Below, in pieces: positions 16,828 through 25,426 of a stretch of 42,569 bases of DNA. Both the position numbers and the translations under genes were made by a program. The notes under the pieces are model-generated. The model had not been told where the DNA came from and made no database searches. It saw only the letters and a list, made by a program, of their open reading frames with translations. Positions within the stretch are counted from its first letter, which is position 1, and every line of letters begins with the position of its first letter. This DNA comes from CAYWLQ01 sp964458775 (GTDB lineage Bacteria > Myxococcota_A > Polyangia > JAAYKL01): contig CAYWLQ010000024.1 in assembly GCA_964458775.1 (NCBI GenBank), positions 1 to 42,569 of the forward strand. The letters are read 5' to 3'.

Positions 16828-18108
16828 ATGAAAAAAGTTTATATTGTGCAAAATATAGCGTTTGTGTTTAATGTGTCATGCTTGCTATTTGTATCATGTG
16901 TTAAAATAGACACTTCAAACTATAGAGATTCAGAGCAACAAGGAAGTGTTGATGCCGACGCAGATAGCGATACAGACACTGATAGTGATAGCGATGCTGA
17001 CAGCGATACGGATACTGATTCGGATTCGGACACTGATACAGATACTGATACAGATACTGATACTGATTCATGTTTAGAGAACGCTATACAATGTAACCTA
17101 GACAATATTGAAAAATGTATTTCCTCCAGCTGGAAAAAATGGACAGATTGTGCTGCTCAAGGAAAAAAATGTGTTTTGATAGAGGGTGTAGCGACTTGTA
17201 GCGCAGCAGGGGATGCGGACACCGATGCTGATGCGGACACCGACGCTGATGCAGACACTGATGCAGATGCGGACACCGATGCTGATGCAGATGCCGATGC
17301 TGACACTGATACCGATGCTGACGCTGACGTTGATACCGATACTGATGCCGATGCTGATAGTGATAGTGATACAGATACTGATACTGATGCTGATAGTGAT
17401 ACAGATACTGATACTGATACTGATACTGATGCTGACTCTGATACTGATACAGATACTGATACTGATACTGATACAGATACAGATACAACTCCGGTATGTG
17501 ACACTTCTGACAAACCGAAAAAATTGATTCCGGCAGAGAACGGTTGGTTAGAGAAGTGCACCAATTTTTACAAGCTACAGGGTGCTTTTTATACATTTTC
17601 GGACGCAGAAAACGGAGGAGATTCGGTTATTGAAATGGAAGATATTGTGGCAGGAAGCGGAAAGATATGCGTCTCCGGAACAGTATCACAAGTATTGGAG
17701 GGAGAATATGCCAAGTATTATGGAGCAGGGGTCGGCTTTGATGTCTGTGCAAACTCCAAAACAGAGACTCCGCCGGAGCGTAAATATACACTCAGCACCT
17801 GTCCGTGGACTAAAGACATTGCGGAAATTGTTGGATTTTATATGACCATAGAAGGTTCTGCATTGCCGGAATTGCGCGTTATATTTGGAGAGTCTCCTGC
17901 TCGCGACCCGGAGGCATTTATTGTTGAGGTACCGGGCGGTGCAAGTGTACAATATTTGTTTTCGCAATCAGGAGTAACCTGGGATTCGGCTGCACCTCCG
18001 GCAACTAGAGACAGCATTACCTCCGTAAAAATGCAAGTTTCATCAAATACTGAAGATGTAGGAAGTTTTGATTTTTGCTTATCAGATGTCGAACCGATTT
18101 TCCCATAG
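16828..18108 (+). CDS. Lipoprotein with two Asp/Thr/Ala repeat tracts and Cys-rich module
   Basis: A 426-residue surface lipoprotein. The start is set by GAGGAG 8 bp before the ATG at 16828; an in-frame ATG at 16810 lacks a site. The signal peptide ends in LFVSC. Tract 1 (Asp with Ala, Ser, Thr) is about 40 residues. A Cys-rich module with six cysteines follows (SCLENAIQC, KWTDCAAQGKKC), then tract 2 of about 93 residues. The last 200 residues form a domain with QGAFYTFSDAENGGDS, GSGKICVSGTVSQV and YYGAGVGFDVC that looks like a beta-sandwich, possibly carbohydrate-binding; I cannot name the family. The acidic tracts could bind calcium or act as spacers. The SGNH gene at position 1 carries the same kind of tract, so this is a genome-wide surface architecture. 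Confidence 0.85.
   Translation: MKKVYIVQNIAFVFNVSCLLFVSCVKIDTSNYRDSEQQGSVDADADSDTDTDSDSDADSDTDTDSDSDTDTDTDTDTDTDSCLENAIQCNLDNIEKCISSSWKKWTDCAAQGKKCVLIEGVATCSAAGDADTDADADTDADADTDADADTDADADADADTDTDADADVDTDTDADADSDSDTDTDTDADSDTDTDTDTDTDADSDTDTDTDTDTDTDTDTTPVCDTSDKPKKLIPAENGWLEKCTNFYKLQGAFYTFSDAENGGDSVIEMEDIVAGSGKICVSGTVSQVLEGEYAKYYGAGVGFDVCANSKTETPPERKYTLSTCPWTKDIAEIVGFYMTIEGSALPELRVIFGESPARDPEAFIVEVPGGASVQYLFSQSGVTWDSAAPPATRDSITSVKMQVSSNTEDVGSFDFCLSDVEPIFP
16951..17070 (+). repeat. Asp/Ser/Thr-coding hexanucleotide repeat tract 1
   Basis: Degenerate 6-bp units starting GA(C/T) encode alternating Asp with Ala, Ser or Thr. Synonymous codons are mixed, so the repeat is older or selected at protein level. 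Confidence 0.9.
17212..17489 (+). repeat. Asp/Thr/Ala-coding hexanucleotide repeat tract 2
   Basis: A 278-bp tract of 6-bp units encodes Asp alternating with Ala and Thr. The 5' half is Ala-rich and the 3' half Thr-rich, suggesting stepwise growth. The opposite strand also lacks stops here and gives spurious Val-Ser frames. Confidence 0.9.
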
Positions 18109-18131
18109 AACGACTTTGAAATACTACCTAA

Positions 18132-20243
18132 CTACTTAATCGTGAAATGAATTTCAGCTATTCCCATGTTGCCGCCCAAATCAAAAGCTCTGACGGCAGC
18201 TGCATGAGGCCCTTTGATTAAGTCTGATGGAATGACAAATGAAAAATCTTCTTTTCTCTCATCAAAAATGCCGTCAGTGCACAAAATAGGTATCCACGGA
18301 CCGTTGTCAATTGAGTAATCCAAGGCTCCTATACTGGAAAAACTATCTTCCGATGTTCCGCTGATTTTTCCATTTTTCCAGACTAGTCCCTTTATGATCG
18401 GAGGATGGTTGTCAACCAATACAGGCGGAGAAATATAGATGTCGCTTAATACATCTTTGGGGTCGTTTGTTAGCGAATCTGCTGCTTCTAGTTTAATCTG
18501 ATAGATTCCTTCAGGTACTGACTCTGTCCTCCATGTAAAGCGAAGAGCTGTCAAAACTTGATAATCGCGAAGGATCGGTCTCCACTGTTCTTCACCCATT
18601 GCTCGGTACCACAAACGAAACCTAAGGTCATCACTATCAGGATTGTTAACCTTCCAGCTAAAGGAAAGTTCAGCACCGGCTTTAGAATCCTGTCTTGCAT
18701 CTATTATACGACTTGATGTGGTCTCATTCTCGCTACCCGAAGGCTTGGGAAAAGGAGAACCGGGATCAAATTCACTTATCACAGCTCTTAAATTGGTGGG
18801 CCTAAATGCTGTCTGTATACTTGTAAAACGCGATTTTTCATTTTCAGACCACGAAAACCTATATTGTAAATATCTTGCTTTGGGTGCTTTTGCAATTTCG
18901 TTTTGTGTTAGAGGTGAAGACCAGTCGCTCCATGCTAAATCAGGAATTAATGTATTACCTGAGCGAGCTTGAACTTTTAGTTTGCCGGAAGCAAACCAGG
19001 TAACACGTCCCCATTCAGCAACTGTGGAGGCATCAAGAAGAGGTGTTAAATAAATAGCTTCTGCTTTGCGGGCTTGATCAACAAAGTATACTGCTCCTGT
19101 ATCACCGCATCCCGCTAGAATCAGGTCGTCATCAGCAACCACAACCATAACCTGGCGTTCGTCAAGGTCAATCTCATATCTTATCTGTCTGTTTTCATCT
19201 ACTGATATGATCTTTCCGTCCGCACCTAAACCGGCAAAAATTTTTCCGTTTTTTGCGATTGCAAGAGAAGTGATATGCTGTTTTTTTTGTGCCCACAGCT
19301 GTTCCTGGCGAAAATCTTCATCTATCAAATACAGCTCTCCGTCTCCGGATGCAGATTTTAAGGGGGAAGCAGGTGAGCGACCGGCGGTTGTCGCAGCGGC
19401 CGCAGCGGCTGTTGCTGCTGTAGCCGCAGCTCCCATAGGCAAGATAGGTTGTGATTTAAAATCATTTACTGCCGCATATATTCTCTCGCCTTTTGTAACA
19501 ATGATTTTAACCTCAACTCCGGAAAAATCAGCAATCGCAACTGACCGTCCCGGCCCCTCCACCCTAAGCAAAAGAGCAGAGGGTGATGTTCCGGCCAGAA
19601 TCTTTCCTTTTGCGTCTTTTTCTAAAGTAAGAATATGGTCTTCTTCAGTATCCAAATATACTTGCGGTTTCTTGTTTTTTCCAATCGAGTAAATCTTTCC
19701 GTCAGGACCCGTGCCCGCAAACAAAGTGTTGCCGTCTTCAGAAAAAATGATTGACCAAATATGTTTAGTCTCATCAGGCAAAACGATCCATTTCTCTGCT
19801 GAAACCGGTTTCCCTTTTTGAATTTTTATCGGATTTGAAATCTTCCAAATAGCAGGTTCCGGCAGAGTTGCTGCATATAAGTCTCCGTTTTTGTCAAACG
19901 CAATGGAGGTTACTACTAATTGTCCTGTGTCAGCAACGTGAACAATTTCTTTGTCAGCCACACGAAGGATCTTTCCATTGTAACCGCTTCCCAAAAAAAT
20001 ATTTCCATTTTTATATTTTGCAGATGACCAAACAACTCCAATATCATCATCAATGGGTGACTTCTGAGGGTTTAAACCGATTCCAACTTCACCTATACTT
20101 GATAAGGCCGTTCCTTGCAGTGTTCCTTTTTGCAACTCCGCTGAACCGGCAAGCTCCCAAATGCGGGTTCCGCCGGCTTGTACATTCCAAGGATGAGCAG
20201 CAAAAAGAACAATTAATGCAAAAGTAGATCGAACATAATTCAT
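18132..20243 (-). CDS. Exported beta-propeller protein
   Basis: A 703-residue protein with a signal peptide of about 23 residues. Residues about 50-420 contain repeated blade-like segments with the pattern hydrophobic-AxxxNGxIFxGxGxDGKIxxV (for example GNIFLGSGYNGKIL, GNTLFAGTGPDGKIY, GKIFAGLGADGKII, DLILAGCGDTGAVY), typical of NHL/WD-like propellers. An Ala/Thr-rich loop interrupts them at about residue 275-300. The C-terminal 250 residues look like beta-sandwich domains (FSWKVNNPDSDDLRFRLWYRAMGEEQW). The ATG overlaps the stop of the upstream S55 peptidase gene (ATGA), which implies translational coupling and joint function in the envelope. No catalytic motif is seen, so it may be a scaffold or ligand-binding partner. 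Confidence 0.85.
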   Translation of the reverse strand: MNYVRSTFALIVLFAAHPWNVQAGGTRIWELAGSAELQKGTLQGTALSSIGEVGIGLNPQKSPIDDDIGVVWSSAKYKNGNIFLGSGYNGKILRVADKEIVHVADTGQLVVTSIAFDKNGDLYAATLPEPAIWKISNPIKIQKGKPVSAEKWIVLPDETKHIWSIIFSEDGNTLFAGTGPDGKIYSIGKNKKPQVYLDTEEDHILTLEKDAKGKILAGTSPSALLLRVEGPGRSVAIADFSGVEVKIIVTKGERIYAAVNDFKSQPILPMGAAATAATAAAAAATTAGRSPASPLKSASGDGELYLIDEDFRQEQLWAQKKQHITSLAIAKNGKIFAGLGADGKIISVDENRQIRYEIDLDERQVMVVVADDDLILAGCGDTGAVYFVDQARKAEAIYLTPLLDASTVAEWGRVTWFASGKLKVQARSGNTLIPDLAWSDWSSPLTQNEIAKAPKARYLQYRFSWSENEKSRFTSIQTAFRPTNLRAVISEFDPGSPFPKPSGSENETTSSRIIDARQDSKAGAELSFSWKVNNPDSDDLRFRLWYRAMGEEQWRPILRDYQVLTALRFTWRTESVPEGIYQIKLEAADSLTNDPKDVLSDIYISPPVLVDNHPPIIKGLVWKNGKISGTSEDSFSSIGALDYSIDNGPWIPILCTDGIFDERKEDFSFVIPSDLIKGPHAAAVRAFDLGGNMGIAEIHFTIK

Positions 20244-22030
20244 TGAGGCCTCCGGTTGGCAACAGTAATTTTAAAGCTTTGCTTTCCTTCTATTAAATAT
20301 GGGGTTTCGGTTATCCTAACTGACTCTGTTTTATATTGATCAAAGCGATCAAATCCCGACGTTGGTCTAAGCGTATTTACAACTGACGGGGGAAGTTGAT
20401 CCAGAATTCTTCCATGCATGGCGACTCCTTCTTCCGCAGCGTTCAACTTTATTACCAATGATTTGGATGGGTACAACCTCTGCACATTATCCAATGCTTC
20501 ATCCAGATTAAGAGGTTCAGCCATTATAGGACGAGTGAAATCACCTCCTGAAACTTCCACATCTAATGTTTTGCCGGCTGCAGAAACTGGAATTGTTATC
20601 GGTACGGTTATTATCTGTTCTTCGTCGTCAAATTTCATCAATCTAACATAGACATTTATCTTTTCACCCGGTTTGGGATTCTCAGCAGTAATATAAGCAC
20701 CGCTTAAAAGTGCAACTTCCAAGCCGTAGCGGAGTGTTATTTCAAATTTCATTGACTCAATAGAAACAGGCTCAAACGGATTGCCGAGTATTCCTTCAAT
20801 GATTGATACCGGCCTAGAAGAAAACGCTACTCCTCCGGCACCCATTCGAGAAACTCCGGCATCAAAAACGGAAATACGGGGACGTCCTGAAATTTTTATA
20901 GCACCCTTAATTTCGGCAGTTACATCGTTTACATCTGACGCTGCGTCATTAATTACATTGGCGATCACTGCTTTTACAAATCTAGGTGTTAGTAGGCGAT
21001 GAGATATTACTTCTACTTCATAACTATCTATTTGTTTGTTTTGCGGGTCACTGACTACAATACTGACAGGAACCATATCTGCTGTTTTGTCAGTTCGAGC
21101 AGCAATACAGGATGTTCTGTCCTGAACCAAACTTCCGGCCGGAGAAATAGGACTGCCGAGTTTGTTGGAGCGGGCCAGTGAGGATATGACTGTGTGAATT
21201 CTGGCAGTTGTTACCGGAAAGTAACCCTCGCCGAGATTGAACATGGGATGCCCAAAAGCCAAAACGTTTTTACCGTCAACTAAAGTTACAGTACCGATTC
21301 CGGTTGCTGCCATATCCCCGCGTATAAGTTGAACACCGATAGCCGAACCGTTTTCAAAAGTTATCGGGTCCTCTTTGGAAGAGGATGCTCCGCCTCCCAT
21401 CATAGGTTCTATTTCAAAAATTTCCAGAGCTTCACCGAGCATTTTTTGTACAGAAGAAGAAAATCCGGCCAAAGTTAAAGGCGTTCTTGCAGGAATAATT
21501 GATGTACCTGCGTTCTTTGCAAATGCTTCGAAATAACCGCTTTCATCCTTTATTTTTGGCAATCCTGCTTCATTTTCAAACTTTTCTCCCAAAGCGATAA
21601 CAGTTCCTTTTCTTTTGAAGAAATTGGTTTTCATCCTGGGTTTTCGTTTGAGAACATCCAGCATGGCACTTATCGGGGTAACTCCCGCTATAGGCTCTTT
21701 GCTAAAACTCCAGCCGTAGGCGAGTGCACCGGCAAGTCGACCGTCCAGAAAGATAGGCGAACCGCTCATTCCTCCGATTACACCGGATTGGTCTGTAACA
21801 GGATGGTTACATCTAATTAGTATTATATCTTTCTTGACGAAAAAATTAGGTATGACGGAGATAACTTCGACATCAAAGCGCTCGGGTTTTGTACCTTGAA
21901 AAACTGTAAGTCCGTATCCTTTCATTCCCGGTTTTATTTCAGAAACGGGAATAATAGGAACAGCCTGTGCAAAAAAGCCGGTTGTCATTAAGATAAGGGC
22001 AATGATTAAATTGCAGATTTTTTTGGGCAT
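20240..22030 (-). CDS. SpoIVB-type peptidase S55 domain protein
   Basis: A 596-residue exported protein with a signal peptide of about 23 residues. Residues 25-230 carry the S55 domain: IKPGMKGYGLTVFQGTKPERF (written here in part; residues 32-52), HPV at 76-78 and the active-site segment GGMSGSP at 86-92. SpoIVB is the serine protease that signals across the forespore membrane in Bacillus; homologues without sporulation are found in Myxococcota and related groups, where targets are unknown. A PDZ domain, present in SpoIVB, is not obvious. The remaining 350 residues are probably beta-rich. The start ATG has a GAGG site. It is coupled (ATGA overlap) to the beta-propeller gene downstream. Residue names of the catalytic triad beyond the Ser/His motif are not certain. 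Confidence 0.88.
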   Translation of the reverse strand: MPKKICNLIIALILMTTGFFAQAVPIIPVSEIKPGMKGYGLTVFQGTKPERFDVEVISVIPNFFVKKDIILIRCNHPVTDQSGVIGGMSGSPIFLDGRLAGALAYGWSFSKEPIAGVTPISAMLDVLKRKPRMKTNFFKRKGTVIALGEKFENEAGLPKIKDESGYFEAFAKNAGTSIIPARTPLTLAGFSSSVQKMLGEALEIFEIEPMMGGGASSSKEDPITFENGSAIGVQLIRGDMAATGIGTVTLVDGKNVLAFGHPMFNLGEGYFPVTTARIHTVISSLARSNKLGSPISPAGSLVQDRTSCIAARTDKTADMVPVSIVVSDPQNKQIDSYEVEVISHRLLTPRFVKAVIANVINDAASDVNDVTAEIKGAIKISGRPRISVFDAGVSRMGAGGVAFSSRPVSIIEGILGNPFEPVSIESMKFEITLRYGLEVALLSGAYITAENPKPGEKINVYVRLMKFDDEEQIITVPITIPVSAAGKTLDVEVSGGDFTRPIMAEPLNLDEALDNVQRLYPSKSLVIKLNAAEEGVAMHGRILDQLPPSVVNTLRPTSGFDRFDQYKTESVRITETPYLIEGKQSFKITVANRRPQ

Positions 22031-22388
22031 TAGTCCTCTTGGAAGTATAAATAAGCGGTGCTTACCCCGCTTCTAACAAATGCTAATAGATATGCGCTAT
22101 AGATTTTAGAATCTAGTTATTTTTGTAACAAGAAATGATAATCTTAGCTTCGTTGGACTTTCCCGACAGTGTTTTTCAAGTCTTTATATTTTGCATCAAA
22201 CTCCCTTGGCAATCTTTGTAAAACCCTCTAATTCTGCTGATACGTAATTCTAAAACGCAATTCGGCTTGCCTAGGGATAAGATTCCTTAGAAAAGCATTC
22301 CGATCGAAACTAGACAATTGATAGTGATTGGATATTGGTATATAGACTTAATGCTTAGCTTAATGCGTTTCTTATTTGAGAGAGAGAC
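22031..22388. other. Intergenic region, divergent promoters expected
   Basis: The 358 bp between the S55 peptidase gene (leftward) and the Hsp70-like gene (rightward) has no ORF of note. A 6-bp inverted repeat (AAGCGG/CCGCTT, 22053-22072, 8-nt loop) lies just ahead of the S55 gene. I see no convincing sigma70 box pair, tRNA or mobile end. Confidence 0.5.
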
Positions 22389-23528
22389 ATGACAAATATC
22401 GGATTAGATTTCGGGACCACCAATACACGACTGTCTTGGGGCGGTACTCCATGGCGATGTCCGTTATCCGACAACGGAATGCTGCCTTCGGCGATCGCAT
22501 ACCTTCCTAATGGCAAGATATTGGTGGGTGAAGCGGCAAGAAACCGTTTCGCCATTGATCCATTTAACATTATTTTCGGTCCCAAACGACTGGTCGGCAC
22601 CCGCTACACACCTGGTTTGGCCGCCCAACTTCAGAATTCGTACGGAGCCCTGCTTGTAAACAACAACGGAAAGATAGCTTTTTCGACGCGTCAAGGAGTG
22701 TTTTATCCTGAAGAAATATGTGTCGAAATTATTCGTTATATTCTGAACGCAGCCGATGTTATTCCCAAGGAAACCTCTATCGCAATGACTGTTCCGGTTG
22801 CATTCGAAGATCGTCGCCGACAGGCATTGGTGTCAGTAGCCAGGCAGCTGGGATTCACACGAATTCGCCTGCTTGAAGAGCCGATTGCAACAGCGGTAGC
22901 ATACATCGGTAGGTGTAACGTTCAACGTGCAGCCGTATTCGACCTCGGCGGCGGTACCTTTGATTTTTCCATTATTGGGTGCAGCGGAAAAAACCAAGGC
23001 ATCGAAGTGCTTGCCACAGGTGGAGAAGAAGCCCTAGGTGGAGACGAAATCGACCAAATACTAGCCAAATGGGCTGCCGAAAAAATTCTAGAGCAGACAG
23101 GATGGGACTTGAAAAGCGAAAGAACTGTTTTTTTGCAAGCAGTCGCTGCTGCAGAACAGGCTAAGATAGCGCTTACTCATAAAGAAGAGACGTTTATTGC
23201 TCTTGATACAGTGGATGACGCCGCCCCCATTGCAATGCCCAAAATTAAAGTTTCGAGAAACATTTTATACGAGCTCGCACTACCGCTAATTCAAAAAATG
23301 TTTCTTATTTGCGACGAGGTTAGACACCAAGCCAAAACATCAATCAAGGAGATTGACGCAGTTTTTATGTCAGGCAGCGGCTCCCTCTTGTACGGCTTGA
23401 AAAGAGCAGTTGCCCAATACTTCGGTCTGCCCGTGCGAACTGATATCGATCCTGCCTTCGTAGTCAGCATCGGTGCAGGTCTCGCCATGGCAAGACCCAG
23501 TTTGCACTCTTTGTTTCAGCGGATTTAA
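22389..23528 (+). CDS. Hsp70-family ATPase domain protein without substrate-binding domain
   Basis: A 379-residue actin/Hsp70-fold ATPase. Phosphate 1 motif GLDFGTTNT (5-13), phosphate 2 motif DLGGGTFDF beginning at Asp185, GGDEID, and the adenosine motif near residue 327 (SGSGSLLYG) followed by SIGAGLAMA are all present. DnaK's nucleotide-binding domain alone is about 385 residues, so this protein ends where the substrate-binding domain would start. It is therefore like YegD/HscC-related short Hsp70s. No dnaJ or grpE is adjacent. It stands alone between intergenic regions, so regulation and partner are unknown. The ribosome site is a weak GAGAG. Confidence 0.93.
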   Translation: MTNIGLDFGTTNTRLSWGGTPWRCPLSDNGMLPSAIAYLPNGKILVGEAARNRFAIDPFNIIFGPKRLVGTRYTPGLAAQLQNSYGALLVNNNGKIAFSTRQGVFYPEEICVEIIRYILNAADVIPKETSIAMTVPVAFEDRRRQALVSVARQLGFTRIRLLEEPIATAVAYIGRCNVQRAAVFDLGGGTFDFSIIGCSGKNQGIEVLATGGEEALGGDEIDQILAKWAAEKILEQTGWDLKSERTVFLQAVAAAEQAKIALTHKEETFIALDTVDDAAPIAMPKIKVSRNILYELALPLIQKMFLICDEVRHQAKTSIKEIDAVFMSGSGSLLYGLKRAVAQYFGLPVRTDIDPAFVVSIGAGLAMARPSLHSLFQRI

Positions 23529-23864
23529 GCAACACTCGCTTTCCCGGCAGACCGATAACGCACAGGGTTTTTCAGGAGGCGCTTGCCTGCGCGGATAAAG
23601 ATTTGCTGATGTTTATTGAGACGCAAACAACAATAATAAGGATATTGATTGAATAGACAGTTTTCATTCCGCCCATATTATTTTTCATTCCGCCCATATT
23701 ATAATAAGAACATACTTTTTAAGAATGGCACTAAATTGGGTTGACAATATACTACATTGCGGATAGGAGTTTTCTCATTTCGAAAGCGCTAAAAAAATGG
23801 ATTGCAATCGATTAATAAGAAAGAACAGTAATTAGATTCTACCTAAACAGGAGGGGTTAGAAAA
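23529..23864. other. Intergenic region with a possible promoter
   Basis: The 336 bp contains two copies of a 21-bp direct repeat (23661-23701). TTGACA occurs at 23741-23746 with a weak -10 candidate (TAGGAG) 17 bp later, about 95 bp before the lipoprotein start. Nothing else is recognised. Confidence 0.4.
23661..23701. repeat. Tandem 21-bp direct repeat, two copies
   Basis: A unit containing CATTCCGCCCATATTA occurs twice with a 21-bp period, two helical turns apart. It lies 40 bp before the TTGACA box, so it might be an activator site, or a simple duplication. Confidence 0.7.
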
Positions 23865-24890
23865 ATGAAGAACTTAAAAAAGACACGAATAATGTTAATA
23901 TGGATGGCGGCTGCTTGTTTGGCAGCAGGCTGCGTGATTGGCCCGGAGGGTGTTGATGAAGAATCAGTATCTAATGACAACACGACATCCTGGGCAGACG
24001 ATTTGACAATCGAGCAAGCTGTTAGCGCAATGCTCGTTACAGTGGACTCAGTTCAGGATGAATCATCAGAGATTGTTGTTAACAATGGCGTGGCTACGAC
24101 GAGCTCTGCATTGACCGAGGATGATCAAGCTGTAAAGGTTGAGTGGAACCTCCCTGTTTTGATGGCTTGTGAAATTGCAAATTTCTATGGTGCCAATTTT
24201 GACTGCACTGGGAAATATTTTGATCTGATTAATTGGAAATGGAAAGAGATTTGGAAAATTTCAACTAGCTCGGACGGAATATCATGGGAAACAGTTAATG
24301 AAGATATAGATGTAGTTGAAGAGACCGATGGTTACAAGTTTTCTGTGAGGCACAAATGCAAAAGCGGCACACAATTTATCAACTATTTCAAGGTTGCATT
24401 ACCGGATAGCAACGGTTCAAACCCTGCCGAAAGCATTGTTACGTTTTTTGTTTATCCTAAAGACTCAGACCTCGTTGTCACCCTTTCTGAAGAAACCTCT
24501 GCTAAAGCCCCTTCTTCACTATTTGCAGGATACAATTATTTGTCGGGTTGGGAATGGTATCCTTTATGGGAAAATATCAACGATGAAGTTCTACCTGCAT
24601 CCCAATCTATGATTGGAAATTTGCCGCCATGGACGCCTGTGATTTTTAAAATTGATACTGATTTTTCGGATTACGACTTTGGACCGGGACTTGAGAGAGT
24701 AATACATAAGTCGAATTCTTCGTTCTGTAAAGTCACAATGGTCGAAGACGAAACTCAAATTCCAGAAGGCGTGGCCTGGCGTTTGATGTTCAAATTTGAA
24801 GACCTGCCCATCGATAGAGTCAGCCTCGAACCGGAAAAGAAATTCGATTACAATGACGTCGTGATTTATGTCGACATCATGAAAAGATAG
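23865..24890 (+). CDS. Lipoprotein of unknown function
   Basis: A 341-residue protein with a signal peptide ending in the lipobox AAGC (Cys at about residue 23). The start is well supported by AGGAGGGG ahead of the ATG. The mature protein is acidic (DEESVSNDN, DVVEETDG) and rich in Trp and aromatic residues, with alternating strand-like stretches; it has three cysteines in the central part. I recognise no family or catalytic motif. It is transcribed alone, with an unusually long (over 300 bp) upstream region, and next to the boundary of the mobile-looking gene cluster. Confidence 0.8.
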   Translation: MKNLKKTRIMLIWMAAACLAAGCVIGPEGVDEESVSNDNTTSWADDLTIEQAVSAMLVTVDSVQDESSEIVVNNGVATTSSALTEDDQAVKVEWNLPVLMACEIANFYGANFDCTGKYFDLINWKWKEIWKISTSSDGISWETVNEDIDVVEETDGYKFSVRHKCKSGTQFINYFKVALPDSNGSNPAESIVTFFVYPKDSDLVVTLSEETSAKAPSSLFAGYNYLSGWEWYPLWENINDEVLPASQSMIGNLPPWTPVIFKIDTDFSDYDFGPGLERVIHKSNSSFCKVTMVEDETQIPEGVAWRLMFKFEDLPIDRVSLEPEKKFDYNDVVIYVDIMKR

Positions 24891-25227
24891 AGAAACCTAC
24901 CGGAACAGTGATAATATTCCCGTTTGGAAAGATGACAGTCCAATTTAGTTACCGCCCAGTTCTCCCAAATAGCAGACAATCGAATAGAAAAATACGGTTT
25001 GCATCAATATTAATTTTTCGTATTCTATAGCCTTATTTTTTAAGGTTGAATCTTCCGCATGTCTTGTGACTTCGATACTTTACAAAATGCAATGATTCTA
25101 AATTCCCGATGCTCAACTGAAAAATCATATACAAGCTCTAACTTTAAAGGATAAATATATTAATTTTTTGAATTGGTGAAAACATCTACTATTTCAAGTA
25201 TAGTGAAGCCGGGTCAGATAATTGTTT
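24891..25227. other. Intergenic region with no recognised content
   Basis: AT-rich stretch between the lipoprotein gene and the IS66-like remnant. No ORF with a family match, no hairpin-plus-T terminator and no RNA gene is seen. Confidence 0.5.
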
Positions 25228-25421
25228 GCGCCTTTGTGTTACCGCTTACGCTTAAACGCCATACCGCTGTTTTCTCAATCCGCAACCTGTTTTGCCTACC
25301 ACTCCCGACTCCAAGCCTTGGCCTTCTTTTTCACTACGGATTCTGCCATGTTTACTCCATGCAGATACCAACGTTACACGATTCATTTTGTTATGTCAGG
25401 ATGGGTTTACAAAACGGTTAC
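25228..25421 (-). mobile_element. Degenerate IS66-type remnant, left flank of the gene cluster
   Basis: On the minus strand, 25421 to about 25250 aligns well with the plus-strand sequence at 42301-42470, including a shared stretch around TGTAAACCCATCCTGAC and the tnpA start region. It is cut short by a terminal-repeat-like sequence (on the minus strand GTAAGCGGTAACACAAAGGC, 25230-25249), matching the left end seen at 42251. IS66 elements begin with GTAA. The homology begins 6 bp after the stop codon of the megasynthase gene. The element is too short and damaged to move itself. Confidence 0.7.
25250..25349 (-). pseudogene. tnpA fragment of IS66 type, with internal stops
   Basis: An ATG at 25349 with GGAG ahead opens a frame reading MAESVVKKKAKAWSREW, then a TAG, AKQVAD, a TGA and ENSGMAF, before ending in unrelated sequence. 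The same protein segment is intact in the copy at 42375. Two in-frame stops and the truncation make it a pseudogene. Confidence 0.7.
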
Positions 25422-25426
25422 CATTT

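Noticed and set aside
16951..17489. Regular short repeats that could be mistaken for a CRISPR array
   Set aside because: The period is 6 bp with no unique spacers, and the tract lies in frame inside a lipoprotein gene.
17084..17596. Long minus-strand frames rich in Val-Ser or Tyr-Gln
   Set aside because: They are complements of the Asp/Thr repeat, with no ribosome site or family match.
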